Source: Todiramphus chloris collaris | Taxonomy: Eukaryota > Chordata > Aves > Coraciiformes > Alcedinidae | Reading direction: 5' to 3' | Length of the DNA stretch: 64,000 nucleotides | NCBI GenBank assembly: GCA_025345505.1 | Contig: JANVCC010000064.1 | Location: 4,387,693-4,451,692, forward strand | Made by a program: the position numbers and the translations under genes | Shown here: one piece after another, positions 1 to 10,602 of the stretch | How the letters are laid out: the number at the start of each line of letters is the position of its first letter | Numbering within the stretch: the first letter of the stretch is position 1 | Notes under the pieces: generated by a model | What the model was told of the DNA's origin: nothing | The model's database searches: none | The model's input: only the letters and a program-made list of their open reading frames with translations

Positions 1-3000
1 GAGCCACTCAGAGAAAGGCAATGGGGGCTGTGATTACAGCACAGGAAACCATTCCGGAGGAGTTCAATCTAATTAGCATCGGCACTAATTGTAGCTAGGC
101 TCACGTTTTGTTTTGGGCTCGTTGTCTGAGTAAACCTGGAGGATGCTTTGCGGGCAGGCGAGGAGTTACACAGCTCACGCTGGAGAGCCCGGACCTTCGC
201 CGCGCGCTAGATGGATGAAGTGCCGCAAATCCACCTCTGCCTGCGGGACCGATTTGTCGGCAGGTAATTAGGAGAGATGAAGGGAAGAACAAGATGACCC
301 TGCGCTGGCAAAGCTCAGGAGAGAGAGGGGAACAGATGCAGCAGCCAGAAGCTTTGGGCTTTTTTTTTTGATCAGCAGAGAGGTAACAGGTGGCCATCCG
401 TCGGGCGAGCTCCAACGGGACCCGAACCGCGCGTCCTAACGATGCCGTGCCGGTCGCTACCAGAGCTGGGGCTGGGATGCCATCTCCCAGGGAGTTCAGG
501 GAAGGGGGAAGATGGGGGGACAGCCCAAGGGCTCCCTGCGGGGCAGCTCAGCTGTGCACCTCCAGGTTGCACATAGAGAAAATGGGTGGGCAGGCAGATC
601 AAGCTCAGGGGTTCAGGCAAATAATGACAAGGAATTTTGTTTTCCTTTTGCTAAGTGAATGATTTGGAAGAAACGGAAGACAGAGAAAGGGAAACATCTG
701 TTTTGGCTTCATTAGAGGAGTGTCAAGTCCTCTTTTCCTCCATTATTAGTCCTTCCAGAAGCTCTCGTCCCATGCCTCCCATCTCTCTCCTCTTGGGAAA
801 GGCTGTTAGTAGGTTGTGATGGCTGCTTTATTGACAGCATAAGCTGTTTGGCTAGCTATAGGAAAGTTAAAGAGTAATAAGCTGCTATCTGCCTCGATTT
901 CACTCTGCATCCCTCATCGTGGGCTCTGTTAATAGGGAGAGAGACAGAGTGTAAGCAAAAGGCAAATTCCTTTAACCAGAGCAGACAGGGCAGATCCAAT
1001 ACAAGCAACCTGATCACTAATGGGAGCCAGACAGAGTCTGAGACTTGCAGCAACAACTGCTAGCAGAGAGGAGAGAGAGATGCAGAGGTGGAGGCAGCCA
1101 CCAACACAGCAGCTCCTGCAAGCACCCAGAGCTGACCATGGCCCTGATTCAGACCTCATGTTTGGACCTGGAGCTCTCTCTCCTCTCCTTTCCTTTCCAA
1201 GAGCTCTGCCCCAGTGCAACACCTCTCCCTGGACAGCAGGGAAGGAAATCTTTGGGCTAAAGGCACTAGAGGGGTGATGCAGGTTGGTCCCCCAGTTTTA
1301 CCACAGGCTCCTGTTGAACATCAGGCCGGTCACCCCACCATCTGGTGCCTCAGTGGTAAGATGGGGACACCTTCTTTTACCTGATGGATGGGCTGCAAGC
1401 ACCACGGCTCTGCCCGGGTTGCTGTTTCACAGTGTACACGGTGGCACCAGCTGATGTTACTGTGATCTAACTCACAGGGAGTTACTGCAGGTTTACATCA
1501 CTAGGAGGGCAGCCGAGATCAAGCCTGAGAAATCAAACACCTCAGAAGTGCACTAGCACTCACCTTTCATTTCTGGAAAAAAAATAAAATAAAGTGAAGA
1601 GACTTAGATCAGAGACTCCGACTGAATATGAATTTCAGGAGCAAAGCACTTGCGATCCGTTACTGCAGAGATGCCTTGGCCTGGGATGGAGCACATGCCT
1701 GGGACATTTAACTGAAGCAAGCACTACAAAATACTCTCAAGAGATCCATCCTGCTGCATCCCAAAGCACAAGGTCTAAAAGACCTCTTCCACACTTCTGA
1801 TTCTCAGGGAACAAAGACCAGCGGTCATTTGTGAACGCAAGCTATTTACAGTGCTGAGTCCCAGGCACTGCTTTCCTTGGAGGCTGGACTCCAGAGGGAG
1901 ACCACTAAACGGCTGAGAGATGTTATCTGGCTTTAAAGGGATGAACTATGAGAAGAGAACTCAATTTATTTTCCTGTGAGCAGAGCCAGATCAGCGTAAG
2001 ATGGTTCAAGGCTTATAAATAATTAAATCAGGCGCACGGTCTGGACACAGCTAGAAAGGGTTTGCATCGACGGAAAGGCAGCGAACAGAAAGGGGTGCAG
2101 CTTTCCCAGTGTGTGCACAAAGCCACGTCACTCCCAGGAACCACGTCAGGGATGTGCATCTGCCAGGGCAAGCTGAGGCTTTTGCACCCCTGAGTCGGTG
2201 AGGACAAGGTTCACCCTGGCGTTGTACGTAAAGGCAGCAGAAGTAAAAGGTGACACAGATGAAAACGAGGACAAGGCTGGCAGAAAACAGAGAAAATGGG
2301 AAATGAAAAGGCTGCAAGAAGATGCGTGTTAGGAAAAGGGGCGATAAACCAGCTGTCGACTCTGCTCATTAGAAGCCACGGCAGAGCACGGGAAGGACCA
2401 TCTAGCAGGTAAGATGACTACAGCGAGTCATCTTTGTCAAGGGTGTCCTGGAGTACCAGAGGCAGGCACCTCACTTTGACTGTCAAACAGAGGTGACATC
2501 TCTGCCTTGCAGCTGGGGCACGAGGGCAGACTACACTGGGGATGAGGAGGCACGGGGACATCGGCCGGAGAGGGTCTGGGGAGCCGGGTGGGAAGGAGAG
2601 GTGTGCACACAGACACCCTGACAGAAACCAGAGCACCAGACTTTAACAGGAGCTGCAAGAGGCAGAGAGAAGCAGGCAAGGGAGAAGGCAGCACAGGGCA
2701 GAGCTGGAAGCTGCAGCGAGCTGTGCAGCTGTAGCTGGGACTTGGCAAGGATGTGACAGTCTCAAAGAAAACCCTTCAAGGGTGCGGAAAGCCCTTCTGC
2801 ACGGGATCTGCACAGGAGGCATCGCTGCTCGGCACGGCGGTAAATTAAAAACCTCATCCACGCTTCCAAAAGCATCAGCAAAATGCTGTGTTCCCAGGCA
2901 GCAGCCAGCGGGAAGCACTGCTGTGAGGAGATCTTGGAAGGACAACACGCAGAAGGTGGAGCTGGGGAATGGGTCAGGATCTCTGCAGTGTCCCCTTATC

Positions 3001-3175
3001 CACGGTGGGCAAGTCCACTGTCACCCCAGCCCTGCTGCAAAGCAGCGGGAGGAAGGAGCTGGGGCTCCTGCGTTACCCTCCCAGCCCCAGGGAGCTCTCA
3101 GGAGTGAAGGTGCTGGGGCCAAGTCAGGCAGCAGAAGGGTGTAAACTTACTCCAACGCGGAACTTTTCAACTTAC
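1..3175 (-). other. GRIK4: GRIK4 intron after the 98-nt exon (5' part only)
   Basis: This is the donor-side part of the intron that follows the exon at 3176-3273; it runs off the window at position 1. The next GRIK4 exon should continue with the residues after GEKE (V-P-H-F-K-V in mammals, from memory). No minus-strand frame here encodes that, so the exon lies beyond the window. Short open frames exist on both strands but none resembles a known protein. A strong unused donor-like site sits at 3149-3150. No clear transposon copy was recognised. A T-run lies near 360-369 and a few CpG-bearing stretches occur in the first 550 bases. Confidence 0.75.
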
Positions 3176-3273
3176 CTCTTTCTCCCCACAGATATTGCTG
3201 ATAATAGAGCTCGAGGCTGGGCTTGAGGAAGGTCCCAGGACGCCTACCACCCCTTTTGGGAGAATCTGGCACA
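3176..3273 (-). CDS. GRIK4: GRIK4 internal coding exon, amino-terminal domain (98 nt)
   Basis: The exon encodes part of the extracellular amino-terminal (LIVBP-like) domain of GluK4, a kainate receptor subunit that assembles with GluK1-3 at neuronal synapses. Read on the minus strand, a pyrimidine tract and CACAG acceptor (AG at 3275-3274) precede the exon, and GAG|GTAAGT closes it (GT at 3175-3174). The first two bases complete an ATG begun in the previous exon; 32 codons follow, starting [14 protein letters not shown] and ending NICGEKE. The stretch [18 protein letters not shown] distinguishes GRIK4 from GRIK5, which as I recall reads SSSPASASTVSHICGEKE. Entry phase is 1 and exit phase is 0. 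The protein position is about residues 84-115. Compared with the human sequence I recall, one residue differs (GVVGVLG here, GVVAVLG in human). The two cysteines (MCQ and NIC) are conserved. The exon is intact, without stop or frameshift. Confidence 0.97.
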
Positions 3274-4169
3274 CTGTGGGCACCAGAGAGAGGAAACATG
3301 CATTAGACTTCATCCTCAATTTCCAGCAGACAGTCATGCTGCACCTTACTAAGGACACGGTATCATCTCCTTCACACAACATACTCCCTGACATTTATGT
3401 CCCCTCCCAACCCCTCTATTCCCTCTGAAGCACTGTCACCCTACATGTCACCCCCTCCTCCTCCTCTCTGTCTTTCCTCAGACTTTCTAAACCTGAATTC
3501 TCCCCAAAGTCCTGGTATCCACATCTCCACCTCAGAACTAGGCTCATTTATAACAACTGTTTTTGGGCTCTTCTGCTCTTCTCCAAGATAAAGCATTAAC
3601 TAAAGTTTATGGAAGATGCTAAACACCGAAGTGACCGAGCTTCAAAGAGTCAGCTAGCAGCAAACAAACTTGTAGGAATGTTTCCCCTCATCCTCTGCAG
3701 AGCTCAGTGCTAATAATAAGGATCACACTACTGGTTTTCATCTGTTGTTGTTTTTGTTTTGGGTTTTTTTTTCTGGCAGTAGCTAATCTTCTGGCTCCGT
3801 GCCACCAGGGTTAGCAGAACAATAAAAAGACCCTGGCAAGACGAAGAAGTTAAATCCCTTCCCCTCAAAGCTTCCTGGGTTAAAGTGCAACCTTTTGCCC
3901 CTTTAATTCACGGCCCCAGTTTAGCTGAATGGCACTCCAAGGACTATCCAAGGACTACAAAGGCTCATCTGAACACGTGCTGGCCACGGCTTCTTCTGAA
4001 CACCAGACCTGTCTCCACAGCCCCACAGCACTCAGCTCCTTTTTTCCCTGAGGGATGAAGCTGCACTGGCTCAGCTGGCGTCAAGTGACTGCTTTCTGGG
4101 GAAAGAGGATCCCACGGGGGAGAGAGGAGGCACCGCAACGACCATCGGTTCGGGCAAGAGCAAGATCAC

Positions 4170-4600
4170 AACTGGAGCGAGTGCTGAGGAGGCAAAGAAG
4201 CTGGTGGAGGGCCTGGAGAATTTATCTTATGAAGAGAGATTGAAGGAGGTCGGACTGTTTAGTTTGAGGAAGAGGAGGCTGAGGAGAGACCCCATCACTC
4301 TCTACAACTCCCTGGAAGGACATTGCAGAGAGGCTGGTGCTGGGCTCTTCTCACGGTTAATTAGCAATAGCACAAGAGGGAATGGATTCAAGCTGCACCA
4401 GGGGAGGTTTAGGCTGGACAGCAGGGAAACATTTTTCACGACAAGAGTAGTCAGAGACTGGAACAGGCTGCCCAGGGAGGGGGTTGACTCACAATCATGT
4501 TGTTGAGAGACATGATTTAGGGGTGAACTTTGTAGAGTAGGGTTAATGGTTGGACTTGATGATCCCAAGGGTCTTTTCCAACCTGAACGATTCTATGATT
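4170..4600 (+). mobile_element. CR1 LINE fragment, 5'-truncated, 3' end of ORF2 plus 3' UTR
   Basis: The plus-strand translation reads as the extreme C-terminal part of CR1 reverse transcriptase: [35 protein letters not shown], and the closing [15 protein letters not shown] stop follows at about 4504. The short 3' UTR ends in the family's usual form: a GGTTGGACTTGATGATC core, a TTCCAACCTGAACGATTCTATGA terminus read from 4551 on, and no long poly-A. The copy is strongly 5'-truncated, as most CR1 copies are, and diverged; it is not functional. It lies antisense to GRIK4 inside the intron and ends 48 bp before an opposite-strand CR1 end. Confidence 0.93.
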
Positions 4601-4647
4601 TTCGTATGTAATAACGAAACCACCGTATCACAAAGCTGAGATTTTAA

Positions 4648-4795
4648 ATCATAGAATAGTTTCAGCTAGAAGAGACCTTCAAGATCATCAAGTCCAACCT
4701 CATTCCTAGCCCTATCAAAAGCCACTAAACCATGTCCCTAAGCACAACATCTACCAGGCTCTTAAACACTCCCAGGGATGGTGACTCCTCTTCGG
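4648..4795 (-). mobile_element. CR1 LINE 3'-end fragment
   Basis: The plus-strand sequence begins ATCATAGAATAG and continues through GAGACCTTCAAGATCATCAAG and TCCAACC. This is the reverse complement of a CR1 3' terminus, followed by CR1 3' UTR/ORF2-tail sequence up to about 4795, where similarity fades. The element therefore points along the GRIK4 transcript. Together with the copy at 4170-4600 it forms a tail-to-tail inverted pair. The distal limit is approximate. Confidence 0.92.
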
Positions 4796-7600
4796 TATGC
4801 GATGGCTGGGCTCTTTCACCATCCTCAGTGCAGGTCCCTGTCTTGCGTGTCACACAAGCTTTTGTGATGGTTGTAACAAGTTATCTAGATTTGGCGGCTG
4901 TAAAAAAGGACCTAAAAACCCTCAAACCAGAACATATTTTTTGCAGTGAAGGGAATTCATCGTTAAAACGGTCGTACTACAGATCAGAGCAGGTTTTCTA
5001 TCAACTTCAAGTCTTTAAATCCAGCCTGGACATGAATCAAGAGGTTATACTGCGCTTGGGGCATTTTCTTGAACAGGCAGTGATGCTATGGGCTGAGCGT
5101 AGCGTTCAGCCAGTGAATGCCTACAGCCTGGTTTCTGCAGAAGATAAGATCAGCTGATCAAGGTGGTCAGCTCTGGCCTTAGACTTCCTAAGTCCTCATA
5201 GCCTCATGACAAGAATCTGAGGCTAAAAGCTGAGGATTTACTTTGTAACCTAGGGGAATTGGTTTTACTTCTCTCCAAGTGCCATTTGAAGGAAAATGTC
5301 CACATACTAGGTCCCAGTGCATCCTGATGGCTCTGACTTGTTACAGAAAGTGCTGGTGATACGCAAACATCTTCTCTTGGGTTTGCCTGCCTTCTGTGCT
5401 CTCTCACCCTCTACCATCTCTGTCTCCTACAGAACAAGTGATATTTTTCTGCGTCATCTTCAAAGGAATCCAGTACTCGCTTCTCCTCTGCACTTACAAA
5501 ATTTACAGGTACTTACACCTCTTCAGAACATCCTTTTAAATAAGAGCACCAGCAATTTGCAAACCTCACATGCTATCTCAGCAGCACTCATCAGTCCCTC
5601 TCAGCTGCAGCAGACCCGTTGAGTGCTCTATAATTCAGCATCTAGGAAGAAGGAGCTGCTCCAAGCCCTCTTTATCCACAGGTCATCAGGGCAAAAGTCC
5701 TGGGGGGAATTTTGTTGTGCATGCAGGGATAAGTTTGGTGAACAGTTTTCTTCTCATCTCTGGTATTGAGAGCAAGAAGTGGGTTAAGTAGTCATAGCAA
5801 CAGAGTTGCAACAACTGTCAGAAGAAAAAGACCTGCCTTATCACTCCAAGGGTAAAACATCCAGTAAAATTAAGGAAAATGAATGGAAACAAAATAGAGG
5901 TGCCTGAGGCAAAGGTTTCAACCACATTTGGAAAGCTGCTTCTCTTGTACTCTGAACACATTTCCTACTGCAGAACATTACCTGATGCTGTTAGTCTCTA
6001 CAGGGAGAAAAGGCACCACATAAGCTACATAACGTGCAGGACACATTTGTGATAGGTGCAAACCAAGTTACCTCTGGATCATGTCCAATTTTTATGGGTT
6101 TTTAGCATTCAGTACATCAAGAAGTACTGAACACAGAAGTGACACCAGGTTAAAAAGCTCTTTACCATGAGATGGGATATATGTACTATAGATCATCCTT
6201 CACCTGAAGGCCTGAGATGTCCCAATACTCCTATTCCAGCCACTTTTGTGGACTGTCTCCACTCGCTTGTTCTAACTTAAATTCCTTGAGGACAGTGGGA
6301 CAGAAAACCAAGAAACAGGATTAGCAAACAGGTTTCTTTACAACACTCTTTAAATATCTAAACCTTTGAAAAGGAAACATCCCAGGGTACCGCGTTCTCT
6401 GCACTGGTTTAGGTGGGACAGGACCTCTCCTACCATCACTTGGGGGTGGCTCCTGGGAGCTATGAACTGATAGTTGCTTCCTTTCCCCTTGTGTGTGGAC
6501 CTCTCTGCCTCTGCTGCTTGCACAGCTCAGATGTCCCATTGTGGTACCTCCTTTCACACCGGCAGGTCTGTCCTGCCACATAAGCAAGAGAGGGCTGTGT
6601 TCAATAGTTTCAAGAAGTAGATTTGGGAATTGAGTACAGGTCTGGACACTCGAGAAACAGCAAGACATGTTTGAAAAGGAAGATGGAAACAGACGCTGAT
6701 GTTTGGACACGAAGAAGCACAACAACGAGGCAGCTCTCGCATTATATACGTATGTCCATCCACTTAGCCATGGTCAGACAGAGCCTTTCACCTCCTGGGA
6801 TCTCAGGGCCCAGGGAAGGTAGGCAATTACCTGAGCATTTCCATGATTTGCAAAACAGATCAGAGGACCTTGAATGATGGGGACCGGTCAGGATGAATTC
6901 TCACACAGAAAACACCAAGTGCATAAACAGATGGCATTACAGAAGAGCATCCTGTGCCAGGGCTCCAGGACTGCTCCCTGCAGCACCCTTCATGCCTCTT
7001 AACAGGAACCCGCAACCAGAGCAGGCTTAGAGGTGAAATCCAACAGGATCACAAAAACGGTGGGCCAGTGAGTAGCACGCTTGAGCCGATGCCATGGAAA
7101 GGACCTATCAGGCACTTGGAAATATTGGCGTGAATAAATGAAACCTAAAAATTCGCTTGCTCGCTCCCACTGTTGACCTGCCCTGAGATGTTTGTGTTAA
7201 CAACAGAAAGAAGCTTAAAAGAGAGATGAGATGATAGAGGACAGGCTGACAAATAGAAAACCTGTCCCTCCCTGGACATCAAAAGGAATAAGGTGTTTTA
7301 GATAAAGACATGATTAAACAAGTCGGTTTGGATCTCCATAAAAGGAACTGAAACATCAAACACCAAGCGAGAACAACTTTTACTTGTAAAGGTGAAAGAA
7401 GCTCCATCCATAACCTTTCACCGCCAACTCACTGCAAAACACAGGACATTACAGATGTTGCACACAGGAACAGTCAGTGTTTGTCTTCATTCGTATACAA
7501 AGCTGAAATAGCAACCCCTCCATGGCTGTGATTAAGACTGACTCATATTTTACCTGCTGTAGGAATTGCAGTTCTGTGTCCCCCCTAACTGCCTGAATTA

Positions 7601-7655
7601 GGAGGAAAAGAAAAAAAAAAAAGAGAAAAAAAAAAAAAAAAATAAAGAAGAAAAG
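7601..7655 (+). repeat. A-rich low-complexity tract
   Basis: About 55 bases are nearly all purine, including uninterrupted A runs of roughly 12 and 17, with scattered G and one T. On the GRIK4 transcript this is a pyrimidine/U-rich tract. No adjoining retrotransposon body was recognised, so it is not clearly a retroposon tail. Confidence 0.9.
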
Positions 7656-7978
7656 CTCAGTGCTAAAATAAAAACTAATTCTCAAAAAAGACCTTCTTCT
7701 CTTGAAGCTCTAATGGTACACAGAATATCTCTGATGGGGTGTAATCACAGCTTTCCTAGGTCGGTTGGCTGAGCACGCTAGCTGTGATATTTAAGGCTGA
7801 TTCAAAGGGCATGAAATTTGAGAACAGTATTAAACAGCTGTACAACAGCTTTGCAGTCGCAGGTTAAAACATCCAAACTGCTTTTATGAATATTACGTGC
7901 GATAACAAACAGCAGCGCCGTCTCATAGCTGAGTAGTCAGGCATTTGAAAGTCATGAAAGCCTTGAAATTTAAGTTAA

Positions 7979-8045
7979 AGGATCTGATTCTCCTCTGCTA
8001 CCGGTATAAATCAAGAATAAATTCAGTGACATTAATAGCAGAGCC
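7979..8045 (+). repeat. Possible relic of an ancient amniote interspersed repeat
   Basis: The segment around GATCTGATTCTCCTCTGCTA followed by GGTATAAATCAAGAATAAATT resembles a very old repeat common in turtle, crocodile and bird genomes, in which GATTCTCCTCTCACTTACAC is followed by GTGTAAATCAGGAGTAACTCC. The match is from memory and is diverged. The boundaries are rough and the call could be wrong. Confidence 0.35.
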
Positions 8046-10237
8046 ACGCAGAATCCAGATTTTCCCTTTTGTAAGAAATGCTTTGAGACGTTTTTCACTC
8101 CGAAGAAAAGGCAAATAACATATTGCAGAGTTACGTGAACACTCACTTCACCGAGATCAAATCGGTTTGCTCTGATTTCTACTTTTCACATTCTGTAAGT
8201 CGAAGTAAAGGAAACAAAGAAAATCACCTCAAGGTGACAAATTGAAATGCAAGATTGCCTCTTCCTCGTTTATCCCATTTCCATGTTCTCCCCAAACACC
8301 ACGTTTGCTGAAATCAACAATTTCGTGCATAATATTTCATTCTCGGGAAATTAGTATTCCCCTGCTTGACAAACATTCCAACAGAACCATTTCTGAGCAG
8401 AATTAGAGGGGTAGAAGCGAGAAAGAAATCTCGCTCACAATTGTTCCTGCAGCTCTGGGGTCACTTGGCCATCGAGCCTGTTTCCTGAGCACAGCTCAAG
8501 AACAGAAACATGAAGGGAATGGAAAAAGAGTGGAACTAAAACCGCTACTGCCTCTTTCACAGACACAGAAGACTCAGGCAAAGAAGCCAAGCAAATTCCC
8601 CATCCCTTCTCTGCGTGGCCTGGCCACGGATTTGCCCTATTGCTGTGCCAAACGAGGGTAAAGCAGGCTGCCCGCAACCCTGAACGGATGGGAGAGACCA
8701 AGAAAAAGTTAAAAGAGGGATGCAGAAAGGTTTTAAACAGTCCCTGTGATGCTGCATGTGATGATCTTAATCTAGACTGCCTCACGGGTGACAGGCTCTA
8801 TAAATAGACACACAGGTACTTGCTGAAACGCACTTTATTAACCGAACGCGTCTATAAATAATGCAAATGCTAATTCAGGAAATGAAGGAGCGATCTGCTG
8901 ATCTCGCAGGCCTCCTGAGCCCATCCTGCCAGTTACCCAGCCACCCACGCCTGGGCACCGCTGGGTCCACAGCTCCACGGGGCCACCCGGGCACAGGGGC
9001 GCGCAGTTCTGCGCAGAACCGACATCAAAGCTGTGTGAAAAACCAGGCTGCTCTAGCTCACAACTTAGTACCACACCTACCAGGGATACCCTGCAGTTTA
9101 AACAGCCTCGGAGCAGAGAACCACTGGGAGATGAGTCTAAAATCCCTATTATTTAAAATGATTTCTTCAGCTTTTTCAAGCCAACTTGCAATGAAGAATT
9201 ATCGTCCTCCCTTGAACTCTAAAGGTCATCTTAATAATGATTCTAAAGGGGAGCTATTCTATTGCAAAGGATTTTTCCCTCTTACAAGAAGAAGCTCTTA
9301 AAGATCTTTTTTGTTTTCTTTCACTCGGACTCCTGAGAGGTCCGTGGGGCACGGACCAGCAGTTTCTTTCTGATCCATCAGCGTGGAGCTGACACGTTGG
9401 GCACACAGAGGAACAACTTCAGGAGGGACCTGTTTGCATGAAGGGATTTCAAAGCAACACGAGAGGTATACCACTCTTTGAAAATGAGCTCTTTTTAATC
9501 CACGTGATTTTAAACATCACTTGGTGCAAACAAACCCCCCCTGCCAATCTAAAGCCCTGGAAGAGCTATCATGTTTGCTGACACAAACAGGGTTTTAAAA
9601 ATAGCTTAATTGCTCTGAACTTGCCCAGAGTCTCTTTTTTGCACACCATTAAGTACTTCACAAAGGAGCATCACTTTCCATATCGTTACCTCTGTTTATT
9701 GACGCAGAGATTAAGGAAAATTATTTGTCCCAAGCCGCTGAGCCGAACGGTAATCCCAGATCCTCTCAGTCCATGCCAGGGCTCACCTCACTACACCGCA
9801 GTAAACCCTCAAAGGAAAACTGCTCTTGGCACTCACCCTCGGAGCCCAACCTCCCCTCAGATGCCACTGTGCCCTCGCAGCGGCTGCACCCAGGCAGGGC
9901 CAGTCCGTCCGGATGCGGGGCCAGCACTGAGCGCAGTGCGAGTGCTGCTGAAGGTCCCATGTCCGAGGGATGCTGTGCCCGCATCCAGACCGCGCCAAAC
10001 CCGACTGCGTTGGGGCAGCCAGGGCAGGCCTGGGGCTCTGCAGAGACCCACTGTCATGCCAGCACGTGCTGATCTCGTAAGCTCTGCTAGAGGAGCAGAG
10101 AGGTGTGTTTTACAGCGAGTGTCGCCCTTGGCTATGCCCCACTCATCCTCTGCAGCCAGGGCGGTGTGCCAGGCACCTCCTGGGAGCCAGCAGGGAGAAC
10201 AAGGGTGGGGGGGCCAGCTACACGGAGGGGTACTTAC

Positions 10238-10402
10238 TGGTTTCTGCCGTCTCGTACTCGCTGTCTCGCAGCAGCTCGAAAATGTCCACTTCCACTTTGG
10301 CTTTCCCCACCCGCTCGGGCGCGCGGTTGATGCGGTTCTTGGCCAGGGTGATGGAGAGCCTCTCCCCTCTGCTGCACTCCATGGGGTCATCCAGGATGGC
10401 AG
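10238..10402 (-). CDS. GRIK4: GRIK4 internal coding exon, start of the mature amino-terminal domain (165 nt)
   Basis: On the minus strand, TTTGCTCCCGCAG (AG at 10404-10403) precedes the exon, and ACC-A|GTAAGTAC ends it (GT at 10237-10236). Two bases complete a split Ala codon. There follow 54 codons from [15 protein letters not shown] to DSEYETAET, then one base that joins the next exon to make ATG (Met). The product is the first part of the mature GluK4 ectodomain: first beta strand (ILDDP), first helix ([14 protein letters not shown]) and second strand ([10 protein letters not shown]), at about residues 29-82. MEC contains a cysteine conserved in the family. GRIK5 as I recall it reads AILDDQTVCGRGERLALALA here, so the exon is GRIK4. 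Relative to recalled human GRIK4, one residue differs (RAPERVGK versus RAPERLGK). It is intact. Several long frames overlap it on both strands because the region is GC-rich; they are shadows. Confidence 0.97.
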
Positions 10403-10474
10403 CTGCGGGAGCAAAGGCATTGGCAGCAGTCAGGCTCGGCAGGGACCCGGCTCCGCTCGACTCACCTCCCCGCT

Positions 10475-10602
10475 CCCCCCGTCCCCACTTCGGCGTTGGC
10501 ATCGCAGCCGCCACGCGAGGAGCAGCCGCCGCATCCCGTGCCCCCCGTCCCCGCTTCGGTGTTGGCATCGCAGCCGCCACTCGAGCAGCCGCCGCATCCC
10601 GC
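10475..10602 (+). repeat. GC-rich two-copy tandem duplication next to the exon acceptor
   Basis: Two adjacent copies of about 66 and 62 bp each run from CCCCCCGTCCCC through GTTGGCATCGCAGCCGCCAC to GCCGCCGCATCCC. They are nearly identical apart from a few substitutions and a 3-4 base length change. The array ends 73 bp from the exon border, inside the intron upstream of the acceptor of the 10238-10402 exon. Confidence 0.9.

Larger units (their letters stand above)
3274..10237 (-). other. GRIK4: GRIK4 intron between the two coding exons (6,964 nt)
   Basis: This phase-1 intron is bounded by a consensus donor (A|GTAAGTAC, GT at 10237-10236) and acceptor (AG at 3275-3274). It contains a plus-strand CR1 fragment (4170-4600), a minus-strand CR1 fragment (4648-4795), an A-rich tract (7601-7655), and a possible relic of an ancient amniote repeat near 7979-8045. 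The remainder, about 4800-7600 and 8050-10237, shows no recognised repeat and no credible coding exon. The stretch 7770-8420 is AT-rich and looks unique. Confidence 0.9.

Noticed and set aside
9690..9745. MIR-like stretch (ACGCAGAGATTAAGGAAAAT followed by TTGTCCCAAG)
   Set aside because: Similarity to the MIR core is too slight to annotate; it may be chance.
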